Source: Rotaria macrura (Eukaryota > Rotifera > Eurotatoria > Philodinida > Philodinidae). From it: a stretch of DNA of 64,000 nt. The DNA lies in contig OENT01000569.1 of assembly GCA_900239685.1 (NCBI GenBank), forward strand, positions 33,396 through 97,395, given 5' to 3'. Positions 24,241-36,316 of the stretch are shown here, one piece after another; position 1 is the first letter of the stretch, and each line of letters starts with the position of its first letter. A program made the translations under genes and the position numbers. The notes under the pieces were generated by a model. It searched no databases, was not told the DNA's origin, and worked only from the letters and a program-made list of their open reading frames with translations.

Positions 24241-25203
24241 TCGCCGGCAAAAGTGGCGTATACCAAAATTTATCGGTTACTACGCCAAACTTTACACTTA
24301 CTTCTGAGAAGAATTCAAAGAAAAAGTTTATTTTTATATTTCTCTGTAGAACATCAATGTATAAGTTGTGCACCTTGTTCTTTTTGCAAAAGTCTTATCG
24401 TACGAATATGTGAAAAGAGATGGATTCTTGATTTCAAGTAGAAACGGAAAGCTATATATTCGTTAATTTAGAGCTGAATCTCATTACTAATGAGAATCTT
24501 CTAGGACAGAAGATGGTTGGAGTAGAGTGTATATTCATAACGCGACTCTGCATATTAGCAACCTCTAACCAGCCATACCCTCACAGTCACACATTCCCAT
24601 CCACAATGATGCGTGGAAATTTTTTTGAAGTCAATAAAAAGAGAGGAAAGGGAAACATAAGAGCAAAGTGGTTTGTTGGTTTTATCACTCAACACAAGAA
24701 AATATTGTTGCCATATAAGTGGGGCAGAAAAGAAAAAGTATTGTTTGCTTTAAGTAGTAGACAGAAAGAGATTTTTTTTGGTTTTGATTCATTCTTGAAA
24801 CTTACACTTTTATTTGACTTTGACAAAAAAAAGAACTCGATAAAAATTTGTCTCATTGATTTGTGACAAACCACACTCAGTCAACTGTCATTCGAGTTAA
24901 CTATGTCAAGTCTAACACCAATAGTCACGTACGTACTCAACTTCTTAGAGAAAACTAAGATATTAAACATTTTATTTCTACATTTGTTTTCAAATATCAT
25001 AGGGCGTACAGTATTCTTAGTGATACGCATCTGCAAAATCACTTCACAAAAGATCGCATAAAAGAGCATTTACGCAGGGCCGGTTTAGTATGTTTATCAA
25101 TTATTACACAGGTCGTGGCATATATGTTTTTCGATTTTTTCCATGTATGTAGTTAAATAAAAAAGGGTGTATTATAACAAAGACGGAATACGACAATCGA
25201 CTA
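24241..25203. other. Intergenic DNA
   Basis: The plus ORF at 24513-24866 has low-complexity character and no domain. Nothing else seen; upstream exons of the next gene may hide near 25180 (possible acceptor attataacaaag). Confidence 0.4.
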
Positions 25204-25981
25204 ATGGATATTGAAATTGGACGCCAAAATCGACTTAAATATGATGAAGCATTACTTGAAGTGTACAATTTTGAATAAACAATACACCATTATTGACATT
25301 ATGTTGACAATATTTATTTTTAGGTTAATAGAATTGGGTGAAGAACAATATAACTTACTTTGCCAGGAAATGGAAAAAATCAAAAAAGAATTGCAATGTC
25401 AATTTCGACGAATGGAAGTATTTTGTTTGCGCTTGATCATTATAACAAATTTTATTGTTATTCATTACTAGAGAAAATATGCGCGACATATACACCCAGT
25501 TAAGATTAGAGTAACACGCGATGGTCATATAGAGACAGTAATGTATTGTTTGGTATTGAATTAGTCAGCTTAACGTGTGTGTTTTGAATGTAGACGAGCA
25601 ACATCGATGACTCTACAGATAATGAAATGCAAAGGGACATTCCAGACGAGGCATCCATACCGTAAGTATATTCGGAAGAAAACGATTTATGACAAAAGAA
25701 GTTTTTTTATTTTAAAAACTGAAAAATATCATAAGTTAGGGTTCGACATGATGCCTAAGAAGTTGTACTATCTTGTCTGTCTTCACATTTATTCGTCGTC
25801 TATTTCCGATTTCCAACCTCTTGTATTAGCTTTCCTCGTTTTGTGAAAATCCTTCTGTTATAGATCTTGACAATATCTGAGTAAAGATATTTTCGAACTA
25901 ATTTCTTGTACTAAAACACATTTCAGATATAGAAACGTATGCAGATCGAGCACCACACCCATTCAGCAAGTTTTATCATAG
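25204..25981 (+). CDS. Small spliced coiled-coil protein, unrecognised
   Basis: Exons 25204-25262, 25324-25417, 25472-25552 and 25594-25661 are joined by introns of 61, 54 and 41 nt with GT-AG ends and matching phases; a fifth exon may start at 25927 after acatttcag and end at TAG 25979-25981. Product: MDIEIGRQNRLKYDEALLEV start, then a charged helix (LCQEMEKIKKELQCQFRRME), then a basic segment (KYARHIHPVKIRVTRDGHIE) and an acidic tail (NIDDSTDNEMQRDIPDEAS). No signal peptide or TM, so probably intracellular. An alternative frame in the last exon (TYADRAPHPFSKFYHSKH) also looks coding, so the 3' end is uncertain or damaged by a 1-nt error. Upstream exons are possible. Confidence 0.5.
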
Positions 25982-27092
25982 CAAGCATTTGATCTAGTAA
26001 ACATTATTATCCATGTATAATGACTTTGTTGCAAAGCATGATTGGAAGTTCGGAAAACTATTTTCATTGAAAACAGCATTCTCTTGTTTTAAGCATACTC
26101 AAAGTAGTCATATTAGAGACTTTGATTGATTAATTTTATCTCAGAGAGAGGAAGAGAGGCGGTGCATTAATGATGGACTGAACTTGTTCACTTGTGTACT
26201 ATTGTTAATTATGATACGGTCGGTTTTCAAATAGAAAGTTTGTGATTTAGATAAACGAATGGATATTACTATTATATTATTTAAAGTTAAAAGTACTTTT
26301 GAGTTAGAATCTGCTGTCGTTTTCTTCGGATTTAAATTCAAAAAAAGAAAATTTACACAATGTAAATAATTCAGAGGCTATCCTTTTTGTATATCGATCA
26401 ATAGAATTTATTAAAGAATATTCGACAATAACTTGATGCTAACTTGTTGCATCAAATGGTAGATACGATAGGTTCTTTGATTTAAACTATCACAAATAGC
26501 ATAGGTTTAGCGAATTCATGTGTCATGAATCTACATTTTTCATTCGTATACCTTCACTGGTCGAAATATTCTGGTGAAGTGGATGAAATTTTACTGAGAG
26601 TCATGACAGGGTTGATATAGTTTTCGATTAAAGATCGTTTGAGAAACGTTTGAACAATAGTTTACAGCAGATTAGATGACTGGTGTCATGACTATCCAGA
26701 AAAAATCGTACGAAATCCGTCTACGTTCATTATATCAACAAATCCGATAGTATTACCTCGTATTATATATCTAAAGTACGATGATCTATAGCCGTTTGTG
26801 TAATTTGTTTGACATTGGCAACAGTTTCAGCATGTTGTAAAGCGAAATTTGATTACATTTGTTAGTTTAGTTTTGAATATCGGTAATTTTCGTATGAATG
26901 CTGTTCGTGGCAGTTTCCATTCTAGATTCCATAAGAATATTAGATCGTCTCATTTTATTCCGCCTTGCCATGTCGTTCAACCTTGTTTTTTCTCTTTCTC
27001 GTATTCCGTTCCAATCTCGAATCGCATGAAGCATTGTTATGAATTCAATTATATTACAATGCTCTATTGTTTGCTAATGATTTAATACCTAG
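25982..27092. other. Intergenic DNA or unresolved upstream intron
   Basis: No gene supported. It probably contains the missing 5' exon(s) of the long coiled-coil gene, whose first visible exon begins directly after an acceptor (aatacctag) at 27092. Confidence 0.4.
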
Positions 27093-28659
27093 GGTGCTGC
27101 ATCTACCCAAGATTCAAGAAAGAAGTCGGCTCGATGAAATTCAAAAGAAACTCGACGAATTCATTGATAAAATGAATACATTAGCAAAAATAAATGCAAA
27201 TAATACGTTTTTGTTGAATATGCCAGAAACAATTCGTCGATTGAAAGAAAACCAAGAACAACATAGAAAACAACACGAATCATGGAAGAAAGAATGCGAA
27301 GAAAAAGAAATTACACGGAGACATGAAATAAAACGTGAATTTGAATTAGTTCGGCAACGAATAGAAAATTTTACTGTTGATAAACGGCAAGTTGAACAAA
27401 TAATTGAAACATCTGTGATTATTAAAGATATGCGCGAACATATTTCTCGTATGGATCAATTACATAAAGCCAAACCAGTGGGAATTACACAGGCAGCATT
27501 AAACGCGGCGATTATAACAAGTAAAAAAGAAACAATGAAAAGAGAAAGTGTCATCGAAAAATCAGCTCGTGATGTTGATGAACGTGTTAAAAAATCAGAG
27601 AATCAACTTGATGATGTATCGAAAAAATCGTCATCACCAACTAAAACTATTTTAAGTGCAGATGTTGAACATCTCAATCGTGAAATTATTGGAAATGTCA
27701 AACCAATAGAACAGAACGATAATAGTGAATTACCCAAGTTAATTGAAAACATGAATGATAGACTTAAAACCTTAGAAACAAAAGGCCAGCAACTTCCACA
27801 ACCCCGCACCATCAATGATATTCGTGTTGGTGGCAAAGCATCTGGTAGTCAAACAACTGTAAAAAATAAATCAACTTCACAGAAAGTATTATCAAATGGG
27901 TTCGTTCAGCTAGAACAAGAATCAGGAACACAACAAGGACTGCCATCAAATCCGTCTGCTCAAGTGCAAGACATTCGCTCGATTGAACAACGTCTAACTC
28001 GACTCGAAACTGGCTTCAATGCGTCTGAAAATAATGAGAAGAAACCAGAAAATTCCATTTCTAATGCACCACCAGTGGGAGAAACTACGCAGACTCAACC
28101 GGTGGTAGCCACACCCAACCGTCAAAATTCGAAAACAATAGACACATTTAATAAGAACAAAAACCATCAAGTAGCAGAAAAGTCATATCCAGCAACTGCT
28201 ACACAGCTTATTAAAACTGTAGAAGGGATGCCAAGAGATGAAAACAACATTTCCATTGACGATGGAAATCGAAAAAATCCTAATGATTATGACTCTGACT
28301 TACCAGAAGGATTGAACATTGATATAGGTACGATTAAAAACCTTCAAACTCAAATTGATAAGCTCAACAAAACAAAACCAGATCAACAAACAATCGATGA
28401 TCTTGTGAAATCTGGTAAACAAAGAAATGAAGAAATTGATAATTTACGAAAACATGTGAAAAAAAATGAAGACGGTTTGAGTAAGTTCACAGCAGATTTG
28501 ACTGCTCTTCGTCGTGAGTTGGCTCAAGAACCAAAGTTAATACATCTACCATCAGGAAACAAAAGTCAACATACTCCAGAAGAAGAAATTCAAGCAATTA
28601 TGCCTTTTATTGAACCGTTACCTATATTTGAAATGCTTATCGAGAATGAATGGAATTAA
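27093..28659 (+). CDS. Long coiled-coil protein, 5' end unresolved
   Basis: An open exon of about 520 codons follows an acceptor at 27091-27092; there is no ATG at its beginning, so translation likely starts in an upstream exon. Residues about 1-120 are heptad-rich (IQKKLDEFIDKMNTLAK, WKKECEEKEITRRHEIKREF). A long polar Ser/Gln/Asn-rich middle follows (for example SGTQQGLPSNPSAQVQ), with another short coiled coil (IEQRLTRLETGF). Near the C-terminus there is a further coiled coil (IGTIKNLQTQIDKLNKTK) and a short acidic/hydrophobic end (IMPFIEPLPIFEMLIENEW). An AATAAA occurs about 65 nt after the stop. No catalytic domain; a structural or scaffold role is likely, possibly cytoskeletal or ciliary, but that is a guess. 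Confidence 0.75.
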
Positions 28660-29397
28660 ATTGATTAGAACTACAATATGAGTGATTTGTAATCACACTG
28701 TATTGTTTGTGAGCAAAAGATTCAAAATAAAATGTTTTGATCCGATACTTTTTGCTACTTAATTTTAGAAGATAACAGGAAAAAATCCCTACTACCACTA
28801 AAAAAGGCCACAGAGATACAGATGTTCCAGAAAATCATTATTGTCCGTATCCCTATATATAATTTTTTATGAAAAATTAAAAATTTATGGAAACTAAAAG
28901 TGCGGGTGTAATGCTTGATAGATCTCTGCGAGACCAATTCAAGGGCTCATGTTCCACGCCCGTTGCATCTTTATACCACCTATGCATAGAAAGGCATTAT
29001 GTTCGCTGTAATCGAAAGGAACTTTGGCTAGATCACCAGATATTTTCATATAGGAAAAATAAAACTTTACTACTGACGACGAGGACTCTGTTGCACTATC
29101 AATAACACTGTATAGTGTCTTCAAAGATGTATCGATGGATATAAAATAACCATGACTTTATATACGATTCGGTATAAATACTAAAGAACTGCATATGATA
29201 ATCAGTTCATTTTTTCAGTTTGGTCGTGAGAGTTACATAGGAGATAAAGAGAAAAACAACGTGTTCAAATCAGGCTATAGAAATTAGCGTTATTTATAAT
29301 CTTTTTCGAAAATTGAAACAATCCAATGAAATTACAAACCACTCGTTTACATAAAACGTTTAATCTTGAATAAAAACGAAGTAAGATTCAATAGTGT
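28660..29397. other. Convergent intergenic region
   Basis: Lies between the 3' ends of the coiled-coil gene and the TPR gene. No RNA gene or repeat recognised. Confidence 0.5.
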
Positions 29398-31908
29398 TTA
29401 TGATATAATTATGGTTTCCCATATATTTTCCCTGAAATGAAATTCATTTGGAATCTTTTGACCATTTTCGTGCCAACGAACTTCCTTCAATGAAGGTTCA
29501 CGGCACCGAAATTTTATTACATTCATATCGCCGTTAACTCTTACATCGTTTTTATTAAATTGAACACCAGGTCTTCGAAAGAAATCATATGTATTCCACT
29601 GATCTGCATCATTAGAAGCATCTTTCGGCTGAATCTTCGTCATTACAATATGAAGATAGATCTTCGGCCTATAAGGCACATGGCATATCGAATTAATAAA
29701 AAACTCATTTAAATCATCCGTATTGTTCACTTCTGAGATTGTGAGCTGTGTAAGACTGTTAACGAGAATTTCGAATGCATATTGAACAATACATTGCATA
29801 GAGGAAGCTTCGCGATCATTAAGAGTACGGTTTTTACATTTTGTTAAGCAACTACAACACGATTGACAGCACGCAACACAGCAACACGGTTTCTTTTCAT
29901 CACTTTTCTTGGTGACAGTTTGCTCATCTTTCGAAGTGGGAAATTTTTGAATTTGTATTTTGTACATAGTAGTTAATTTTTCAGAAATTTTATCAGCGGC
30001 TTCATATAATTTCTCTCGCTCATCAAGACATCCCACATGTGTTAATGCGTTCTGAATACGAATTTTATCGAGTTCTTCGAAGCCGGCTTGACATATGTCA
30101 AAAATAGACTTAGCAGCCCCACCACCCATAGGTAAATAATCACTTAAATATCCAAGTAGCATAGGAACATAAGATACTTTGGTAAATGTACCTGTAAGTG
30201 TATGTTGAAAGATACCTGTCGTAGCTGCCCGCGTAGCATCAAACAAATTGCACAAACGAGTCACTAATAATATATAAAATTCATGTTGTTCTGGTGAATC
30301 TTTGAATTTATCGCTTGTTTTCTGCATGATTTCAACTTTGTTCAATTCAATTCTGATATATGTCGAACGAAACAAAATAAAAGGATTATCTGTTTTTGTA
30401 GATGAGATATCATCTAACTCATGCAATGTCTTCAATAGGCTGACCCAATCAGATTCCAGTGCACATTTTTCTAATATTTTTGACGTTTCTAGAATACCTT
30501 TCATTGTTGATGTAACAAACTGATCCACGATCCGTTCGGATGCTATTCCACCTGGATATTTATCGCACAATAGTTGAGCTGCATAAAGTTTGTTTATCGC
30601 TAGCGTTATTTTATCGTACATTTCTTTAGCAGGTGGAACTTTGCGTGCTTCTTGAATATGATTTTGAGCAAGATTATGAAATTTTTCAGGATCATGCGTG
30701 TATGGAGCTACCTGTTGTTGATGTTCAGCTATTCGCCGATGGTGTTCTGCGAGAGGTAATCCTTTTTCTTTGCAATTTTTTAGTGCTGCTTTAGCTTCAC
30801 GCAATTGCTTTTCATGGAAAAGGCGAGGTTTAACATTGTCTCGATTATAATTATGTGTATGATAGAATGTTTGATAAATAGGTGGTACTTTTGAATTCGA
30901 TTCGCCAAGTTCTAATGCACGTCGATGATCATCAACAGCAGCGTCATGTCGTCCTAATGTAAAATGAAGCATTCCACGCGCATAGAATACATCAGATTGA
31001 AGATTACTTAATGATATCGATTTATTAAAATTGATTAAAGCATCATTTACATCATTTAGAGCCATGCTTGACATTCCTTTACGAAAAAATATTCGATCAG
31101 CTATCGTCGATGAAGTTGATCTATTGGAATTATCCAGTATAAGTTGATAATCAGCTATTGCGTTATCATGACGATTGAGACTTGCATAGGATAAAGCACG
31201 TCGAAATCGAGTATTATCACCGATTATTTCAACTAGTGGCGATGATTTATTGTTATTTCTTAGTTGACTTTCATAGAAAAGATTAAATACTTGAAGTGCT
31301 TTTTCATGTTGCCCTAATTCATTATAAGCACAACCTTTAAGAAAATGATCATTACTTTGTTCAATAACAATATTCAGATCAGCTTGAGCCGCTTTAAAAT
31401 CAGCACAAAATGCATGGGCCCGTCCTCGGTGTAGATAATAGACTTTTTGTTTGTCTTCCGTACTGCCTCTACTATTGTCAATAGCATTATCAAAATTACG
31501 CACAGCTTGTTCGTTTCGATGCAATGCAGCCTGAATAGTACCGATCGAGAAATATGCTTTGTGAATAAATTCATTTTGTTTTTCTTCTATCGTTCTATTC
31601 AAGAATCTGATGTAATCATCCAAAGCAAAGTTGAATTGATACAGTTTTTGATGAGCAAAACCACGCTTGTATAGTGTCTGCAGCTCGTGTTGAAGCGACA
31701 AATTTGGTAACAAAACAGCTGAATTAAAATCTTCAATGGCTTGCTCAAATTTATTGCGATGAATTCTCGCGCAACCACGATAATAAAAACCAAGTCCATT
31801 AGTACCATCAGATGAGATTAATGAATCAAATTCGGTCTCGGCTTTGGCATAGTCATACTTTTTTGCGTATTCAAGGCCTGCGGTAAGATGCTGTTCGACT
31901 GTTGTCAT
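29398..31908 (-). CDS. TPR protein (836 residues) with C-terminal cysteine cluster
   Basis: Single-exon ORF from ATG at 31908. Residues about 1-345 contain roughly eight TPR-type helical repeats (typical G/Y-A-F-A/P spacing, for example GFYYRGCARIHRNKFEQAIE and VFYARGMLHFTLGRHDAAVD). A middle helical region (about 360-660) has no recognised domain. At about 673-690 there is a striking cluster, PCCCVACCQSCCSCLTKC. A beta-rich C-terminal region follows (IYLHIVMTKIQPK, VIKFRCREPSLKEVRWHENG). TPRs mediate protein binding. The cysteine run has no hydrophobic TM context and could be palmitoylated, bind metal, or be an intracellular disulphide switch. I do not recognise the full architecture. The uninterrupted 2.5-kb frame shows that the assembly is reliable here. 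Confidence 0.9.
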   Translation of the reverse strand: MTTVEQHLTAGLEYAKKYDYAKAETEFDSLISSDGTNGLGFYYRGCARIHRNKFEQAIEDFNSAVLLPNLSLQHELQTLYKRGFAHQKLYQFNFALDDYIRFLNRTIEEKQNEFIHKAYFSIGTIQAALHRNEQAVRNFDNAIDNSRGSTEDKQKVYYLHRGRAHAFCADFKAAQADLNIVIEQSNDHFLKGCAYNELGQHEKALQVFNLFYESQLRNNNKSSPLVEIIGDNTRFRRALSYASLNRHDNAIADYQLILDNSNRSTSSTIADRIFFRKGMSSMALNDVNDALINFNKSISLSNLQSDVFYARGMLHFTLGRHDAAVDDHRRALELGESNSKVPPIYQTFYHTHNYNRDNVKPRLFHEKQLREAKAALKNCKEKGLPLAEHHRRIAEHQQQVAPYTHDPEKFHNLAQNHIQEARKVPPAKEMYDKITLAINKLYAAQLLCDKYPGGIASERIVDQFVTSTMKGILETSKILEKCALESDWVSLLKTLHELDDISSTKTDNPFILFRSTYIRIELNKVEIMQKTSDKFKDSPEQHEFYILLVTRLCNLFDATRAATTGIFQHTLTGTFTKVSYVPMLLGYLSDYLPMGGGAAKSIFDICQAGFEELDKIRIQNALTHVGCLDEREKLYEAADKISEKLTTMYKIQIQKFPTSKDEQTVTKKSDEKKPCCCVACCQSCCSCLTKCKNRTLNDREASSMQCIVQYAFEILVNSLTQLTISEVNNTDDLNEFFINSICHVPYRPKIYLHIVMTKIQPKDASNDADQWNTYDFFRRPGVQFNKNDVRVNGDMNVIKFRCREPSLKEVRWHENGQKIPNEFHFRENIWETIIIS

Positions 31909-33897
31909 AACTGTTAGTGTTTTTTCTGCTGAGTAGAAAGAAAAAGAAAGGAAATGTAATATTTTTTATGTTGTTCTTTTGAGAGTCGTTAATAGAATGC
32001 ATTAAGGTTTGTTCTCTTTTTCATTTTTTTTTTCTTCAGAGAAAAACTGATTCGTGTACAATTGAGTTTAAAATCGATCGATTTTTCTTTCTCAAGGAAA
32101 AACAAAATCAATATAGTTTACATAGACCAACAACAAGAAATTCTTTCTGATCAAATTATTCTTACATTTTAATGATACGTTGATAGTCTGCGTGTGGAAA
32201 TGGTGTGGAAGTTACTCGTTCTACTTCCACATCCATACAGTGATTTGAAAAAAAGATGTCACGAGCAATTCCTAGTTAAAATATCGTTTTTGACTCAAGA
32301 TTATGTGCTTTTTGCACGTTCTAATGATATAAGAGCATCCAGGAAAATGCTTGTGAACTCTTCTCAGAGAAAGCACTCAACGAAACGATATTATTCCAAA
32401 AGTTTCGGATTTTAGGTTGCTTTTAACTCGAGATACGGGTATAAGATAAATGTATTCTTTGTCATATTTTTCATATCACTTATAGCCCAATATGTTGAAT
32501 GTTCATATTTCAGGTAAGAAAACAATCAAGAATTTTGAAATTTTCAGGACTAACTAGTCTCAGTGAGAGCTTTCAATGTGCAAAGTTTGAAATCAAAATT
32601 AGATATTTCATTTTGTCAGATGAATCGGAGGAGGGGGATGCACGGTGTTGTTGTACTACAAAATGCCGCAAGAATCAATTATCTCAACAAGAATTCAATG
32701 GTGTGTCTCTGCACATCGACCTTAGATAGCTGATAAAATGCTCTATTGGATAGTCAATTCAAATTCAAATAGAAGCTTCGCAAACCTCCCGTAAACGAAT
32801 GGCATTGTTCCTTACTCGTTTTTTTTTGCAGTATATGACGAGCAGTTTTTTCGTCCCATTGGAGCAGAAAGAATTTCAGACCATCCTTAAGACCTTTAGT
32901 GTATAATAGCAATATATCGGAAAATAACTGCATAGTCTCTGATGCATCTAGTTAGGTCTTCGATTTCAAACATAAACTTTACTTCTGAGGTCATACCACT
33001 GATATTCACCGTTTTCAATCCACTTATAAGGGCAGCTGCAAGATGGTTGCTCACTTGTAATCAAAGTCCAAGATACAATTAAATGAAGAACCAAAGCACC
33101 TTATACGTATGCTAGCTACAAAACAGGTTCAGATATTAGTAATCGATTTTGCCGCCTGATTGTTCACTGTGATTCACATTCACACTCTCCATAAACGCAG
33201 AACAAAAGGAACTAACCTTTCAAATTGTAATGTAGCCATATTTACAGCCCACAATCTCTGTTTCTGTGATCAGACTTCTCCCGTTATCCAAAAAATCCTC
33301 AGTCGTTAAGGATGAGTATTATTCAATTATGGCTATCGAGTATTGATATTACTTTTCATTTCTTTAAAACACTTTGAATAGCAGTCAGATGAGAGAGAAT
33401 TCTTGACTACGCTTATCGACATATTTTCATATAGTATACATTTTCACACGTCATGAAACGTATTTCATTGCTAGACATAGACGCGTTGAATATGGCGAGA
33501 AGTCGCTTTCTATTGCAAACATCGTCCAAAACTTACAGGGAACCTATCAATCCAAGATTGATATATTGTACAAAATGTACGCAACTTTAGTTTTTCATAC
33601 GATTTCATTCACATACAAGTATGAGTAATCTTTTTTCATATGGTTTAAATGTTTCTTTTTATGGAGAACAAAGAAGAAAGAGAACAGTCAAGCACATCAG
33701 TGAGGCTGGTTTAGCTTGTGTAATTTGAAGAGTTACCTGTGTTGTTGATGACTCACAATGACGATATGTAAAGCCACGCCTGTTTTACTTTTGACTCGAA
33801 AGGAAAAGGCCAAGTTTGGTGACGCATACAACAACTATTTTTTATAAATTACAGTTCTCAGTATCAAAGACAGCGTGTTTAACGTCGAATTCACATA
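31909..33897. other. Intergenic region between divergent genes
   Basis: Likely carries promoters of the TPR gene (minus) and the ubiquitin-like/ART gene (plus). A hairpin with arms TGGTGTGGAAGT (32201) and ACTTCCACATCCA (32223) lies inside. No convincing gene; the ORFs at 32194-32415 and 32499-32729 lack support. Confidence 0.45.
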
Positions 33898-34851
33898 ATG
33901 TCTGCAGCTTCTCCGAATGATTGCAATGGTGCACTTTTAGCTAAGGCCTTTTCAGCCATCTTAGGCAAAGAAATTCTACTTGAATCGACTTTATCTCCAC
34001 AAAAGCAACACCGTGCAGATAAAGTGTCACTGTTTGATCATCATCTTGCATCGTTCGTGTACGGAACGGATGATCCTGAAATTTCGGTCTCTCCTGACAA
34101 GTTTATGAAACTTTCCGTAAGCATTTTAGCGAAACAAGAGACCTCTGACTATATAATCGAGCGTGATGCTACTGTCGATCTACTGAAATGGCTGATATAC
34201 AACAAAGAAGATATTCTTTGCAGTAAACAAAATTTAATCCATCAAGGACAAGAAATTGACGATGGGCACAAACTGAGTGAATATGGAATCACCGATTCGA
34301 GTACTATAAGTTTGGTGAGATTGCGGAGTGATAACTCGAACGGGCTACTTGTAATGGATCCAAAGTCATGGGATCAACACTACGATTATGACTTCACAAA
34401 TACCAACGATGGAAAAAAACGTTTTATGCGTGGTGGTGTTGAATATCAGCGACCTTGCGGTTGGCAACGCTTTGCGATTCGAGTTGGAGACAAGTACGAA
34501 AGTAATACGTGGCTTGGTTCGAGCAATGGCACTGGTGAATGGCCAGTATCATACCATGGTACTCGACATGAAGCAGCCAAAGCAATCGCAAAAGAAGGCT
34601 TTGATATCTCGCAACATAAACGTTTCCTTTATGGCCCTGGTATATATTCATCACCAGATTTAAAGGTAGCCGAGAACTATGCACAATCATTCATGAATAA
34701 TAATGAAGAGTACCTCGTCATTTTACAAAATCGTGTCAATCCAGCCACAATAAAGAAAGTCGGTAAAGAAAAAACTAACGAGGGAGAATACTGGATCTCG
34801 CCTAACACTTCTGACATTCGACCCTATGGCATTTGTATCAAGAAGAAATGA
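33898..34851 (+). CDS. Ubiquitin-like domain fused to PARP-type ADP-ribosyltransferase
   Basis: Intact 317-codon ORF from ATG 33898. Residues about 73-145 read as a ubiquitin-like fold: beta strand VSILAKQ, helix TVDLLKWLIYNKE, then LIHQGQEIDDGHKLSEYGI, then STISLVRLRS, matching the ubiquitin order. Residues 175-317 match a PARP-like family with the signatures RPCGWQRFAIRV, PVSYHGTRHEAAKAI, GPGIYSSPD, LQNRVNP and GEYWISP followed by DIRPYGICIK. The H-Y-E triad of NAD-binding PARP-like ARTs is visible: His220 (YHGT), Tyr250 (GIYSSP), Glu297 (GEYW). It should therefore bind NAD and transfer ADP-ribose (inferred). The ubiquitin-like part may target it to the ubiquitin/proteasome machinery or be a substrate mimic. 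No TM or signal peptide, so cytosolic or nuclear. Confidence 0.85.
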   Translation: MSAASPNDCNGALLAKAFSAILGKEILLESTLSPQKQHRADKVSLFDHHLASFVYGTDDPEISVSPDKFMKLSVSILAKQETSDYIIERDATVDLLKWLIYNKEDILCSKQNLIHQGQEIDDGHKLSEYGITDSSTISLVRLRSDNSNGLLVMDPKSWDQHYDYDFTNTNDGKKRFMRGGVEYQRPCGWQRFAIRVGDKYESNTWLGSSNGTGEWPVSYHGTRHEAAKAIAKEGFDISQHKRFLYGPGIYSSPDLKVAENYAQSFMNNNEEYLVILQNRVNPATIKKVGKEKTNEGEYWISPNTSDIRPYGICIKKK

Positions 34852-36316
34852 AATATGAACTACTTCAACGCTTCTCTCTCGATCAAGCTTGCACCGATGT
34901 TAATCTGAGAAATCTGCAAGCTAACGCTAACATTTCTGATGACTATCGTTTTGATGGAATAGAAATCTATGTACTAGTATACCGACGTTGTTTTTACAGT
35001 ATTTTTTTACTTTTTGTAAAGTTTCGATTGAACCACGATCATTAATAGATTCGAAGAACTATGGATGCATTTCAGTCTTTGAAACTCGTGTAATTTTGAT
35101 TCTGATGGACAACATATACTCGATTTGGAAGTTTTTGAAATAATTATTGTTGGCTACGCTAAAATAACTACCCTATCCCAGATCAAAAAGGTATGTTCTG
35201 GTACAGTGTTTTGATACGTTACCAGTGTCGATGACGGATTGAGGATAAAATTTAGCTCGTTCTTCATAGAAAATGCGCTACTTGTTTTAAAGATACACTC
35301 CTAATCAAAATGATTTCGGAGATTTTGTGAAAAAAGAAGTACTTTCCTACACTACTTATTGATAGTTATCAATAAATAGTAGGTTTCAATCGAATGGCAT
35401 ATGTACATTTTTGTCAGAAACGAAGAAATGAGACCAATGTTCACTTAGCGGACCGTTGAATTTTCCTCTTGTTTTGTTTCATTCTTCGGCTCGCCTTTTA
35501 TTTTTCCTTTTTATCCTATGTCCTTCTTTTAGGTGTTTCATGATTGGTGCAACTTGTAATAAGAATTAAACTACTTTCATCATATATTACACTGGATACT
35601 TCTCTAATTGTAGATACATAAATAAATCTCTTGAACTGAAGAGAAAAAAATTTAGGAATCAAGAACACTCTTTTCAGCTGTCAACCCTAGATTCTTTGCT
35701 GATCCCAATATGACATGAATCTATCATGTATGCATCCGATCAAACGAGCCACTCAAACAATGTGAAGGGATTCTCAAAAAAAACGTTGGGTGTGCCTGTG
35801 GTTTCATCCACACTAGCCGTACTCGCTGCAAACCTGTAAAGGATTCCAATTCAGCTAAAATGATTGAAACTGTTTTTCTCAGTGTCGTCATTAAAATAAC
35901 ATTCTTCAGGAGTTTTTTTTAATGTTTCTGATCGACTAGGATATGGAGTAACAAAGATGTGCATTTATTTCAATCGAAATTTCATCAATATGTTGCAAGC
36001 ACGCACACGATTCAGTTAAATTCACTTCAACACGTACTGCCATCTAAGTCATCTACTGCAATTAAAACTTATACAGAATCTTGGCCAAGCCTATTACACG
36101 TATTGGTAACGAGGTAGTCACATGAGTTTTCAACATTATGGTGCAGAATAAGAGAGAAAGATACTGTTAAGAAGCCATCGGTGCAATAAATTTATTGTAA
36201 AATTCGTCTACACAAAACAGGCATTCAGCCTCTTATTAAAAAGAAACAGTGGATTCTAATTAACACGTTGGGTTTGAAATAAAGAATTATATTTTAGGTA
36301 CAACCTAACACGTTTT
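34852..36316. other. Intergenic DNA
   Basis: A 70-codon plus ORF overlaps the 3' end of the ART gene in another frame and is a shadow. GGGTGTGCCTGTGG near 35790 is another G/T-rich tract followed by CCACAC. No gene seen. Confidence 0.45.

Noticed and set aside
30302..30523. Plus ORFs inside the TPR gene
   Set aside because: Antisense shadows of a long intact coding exon.
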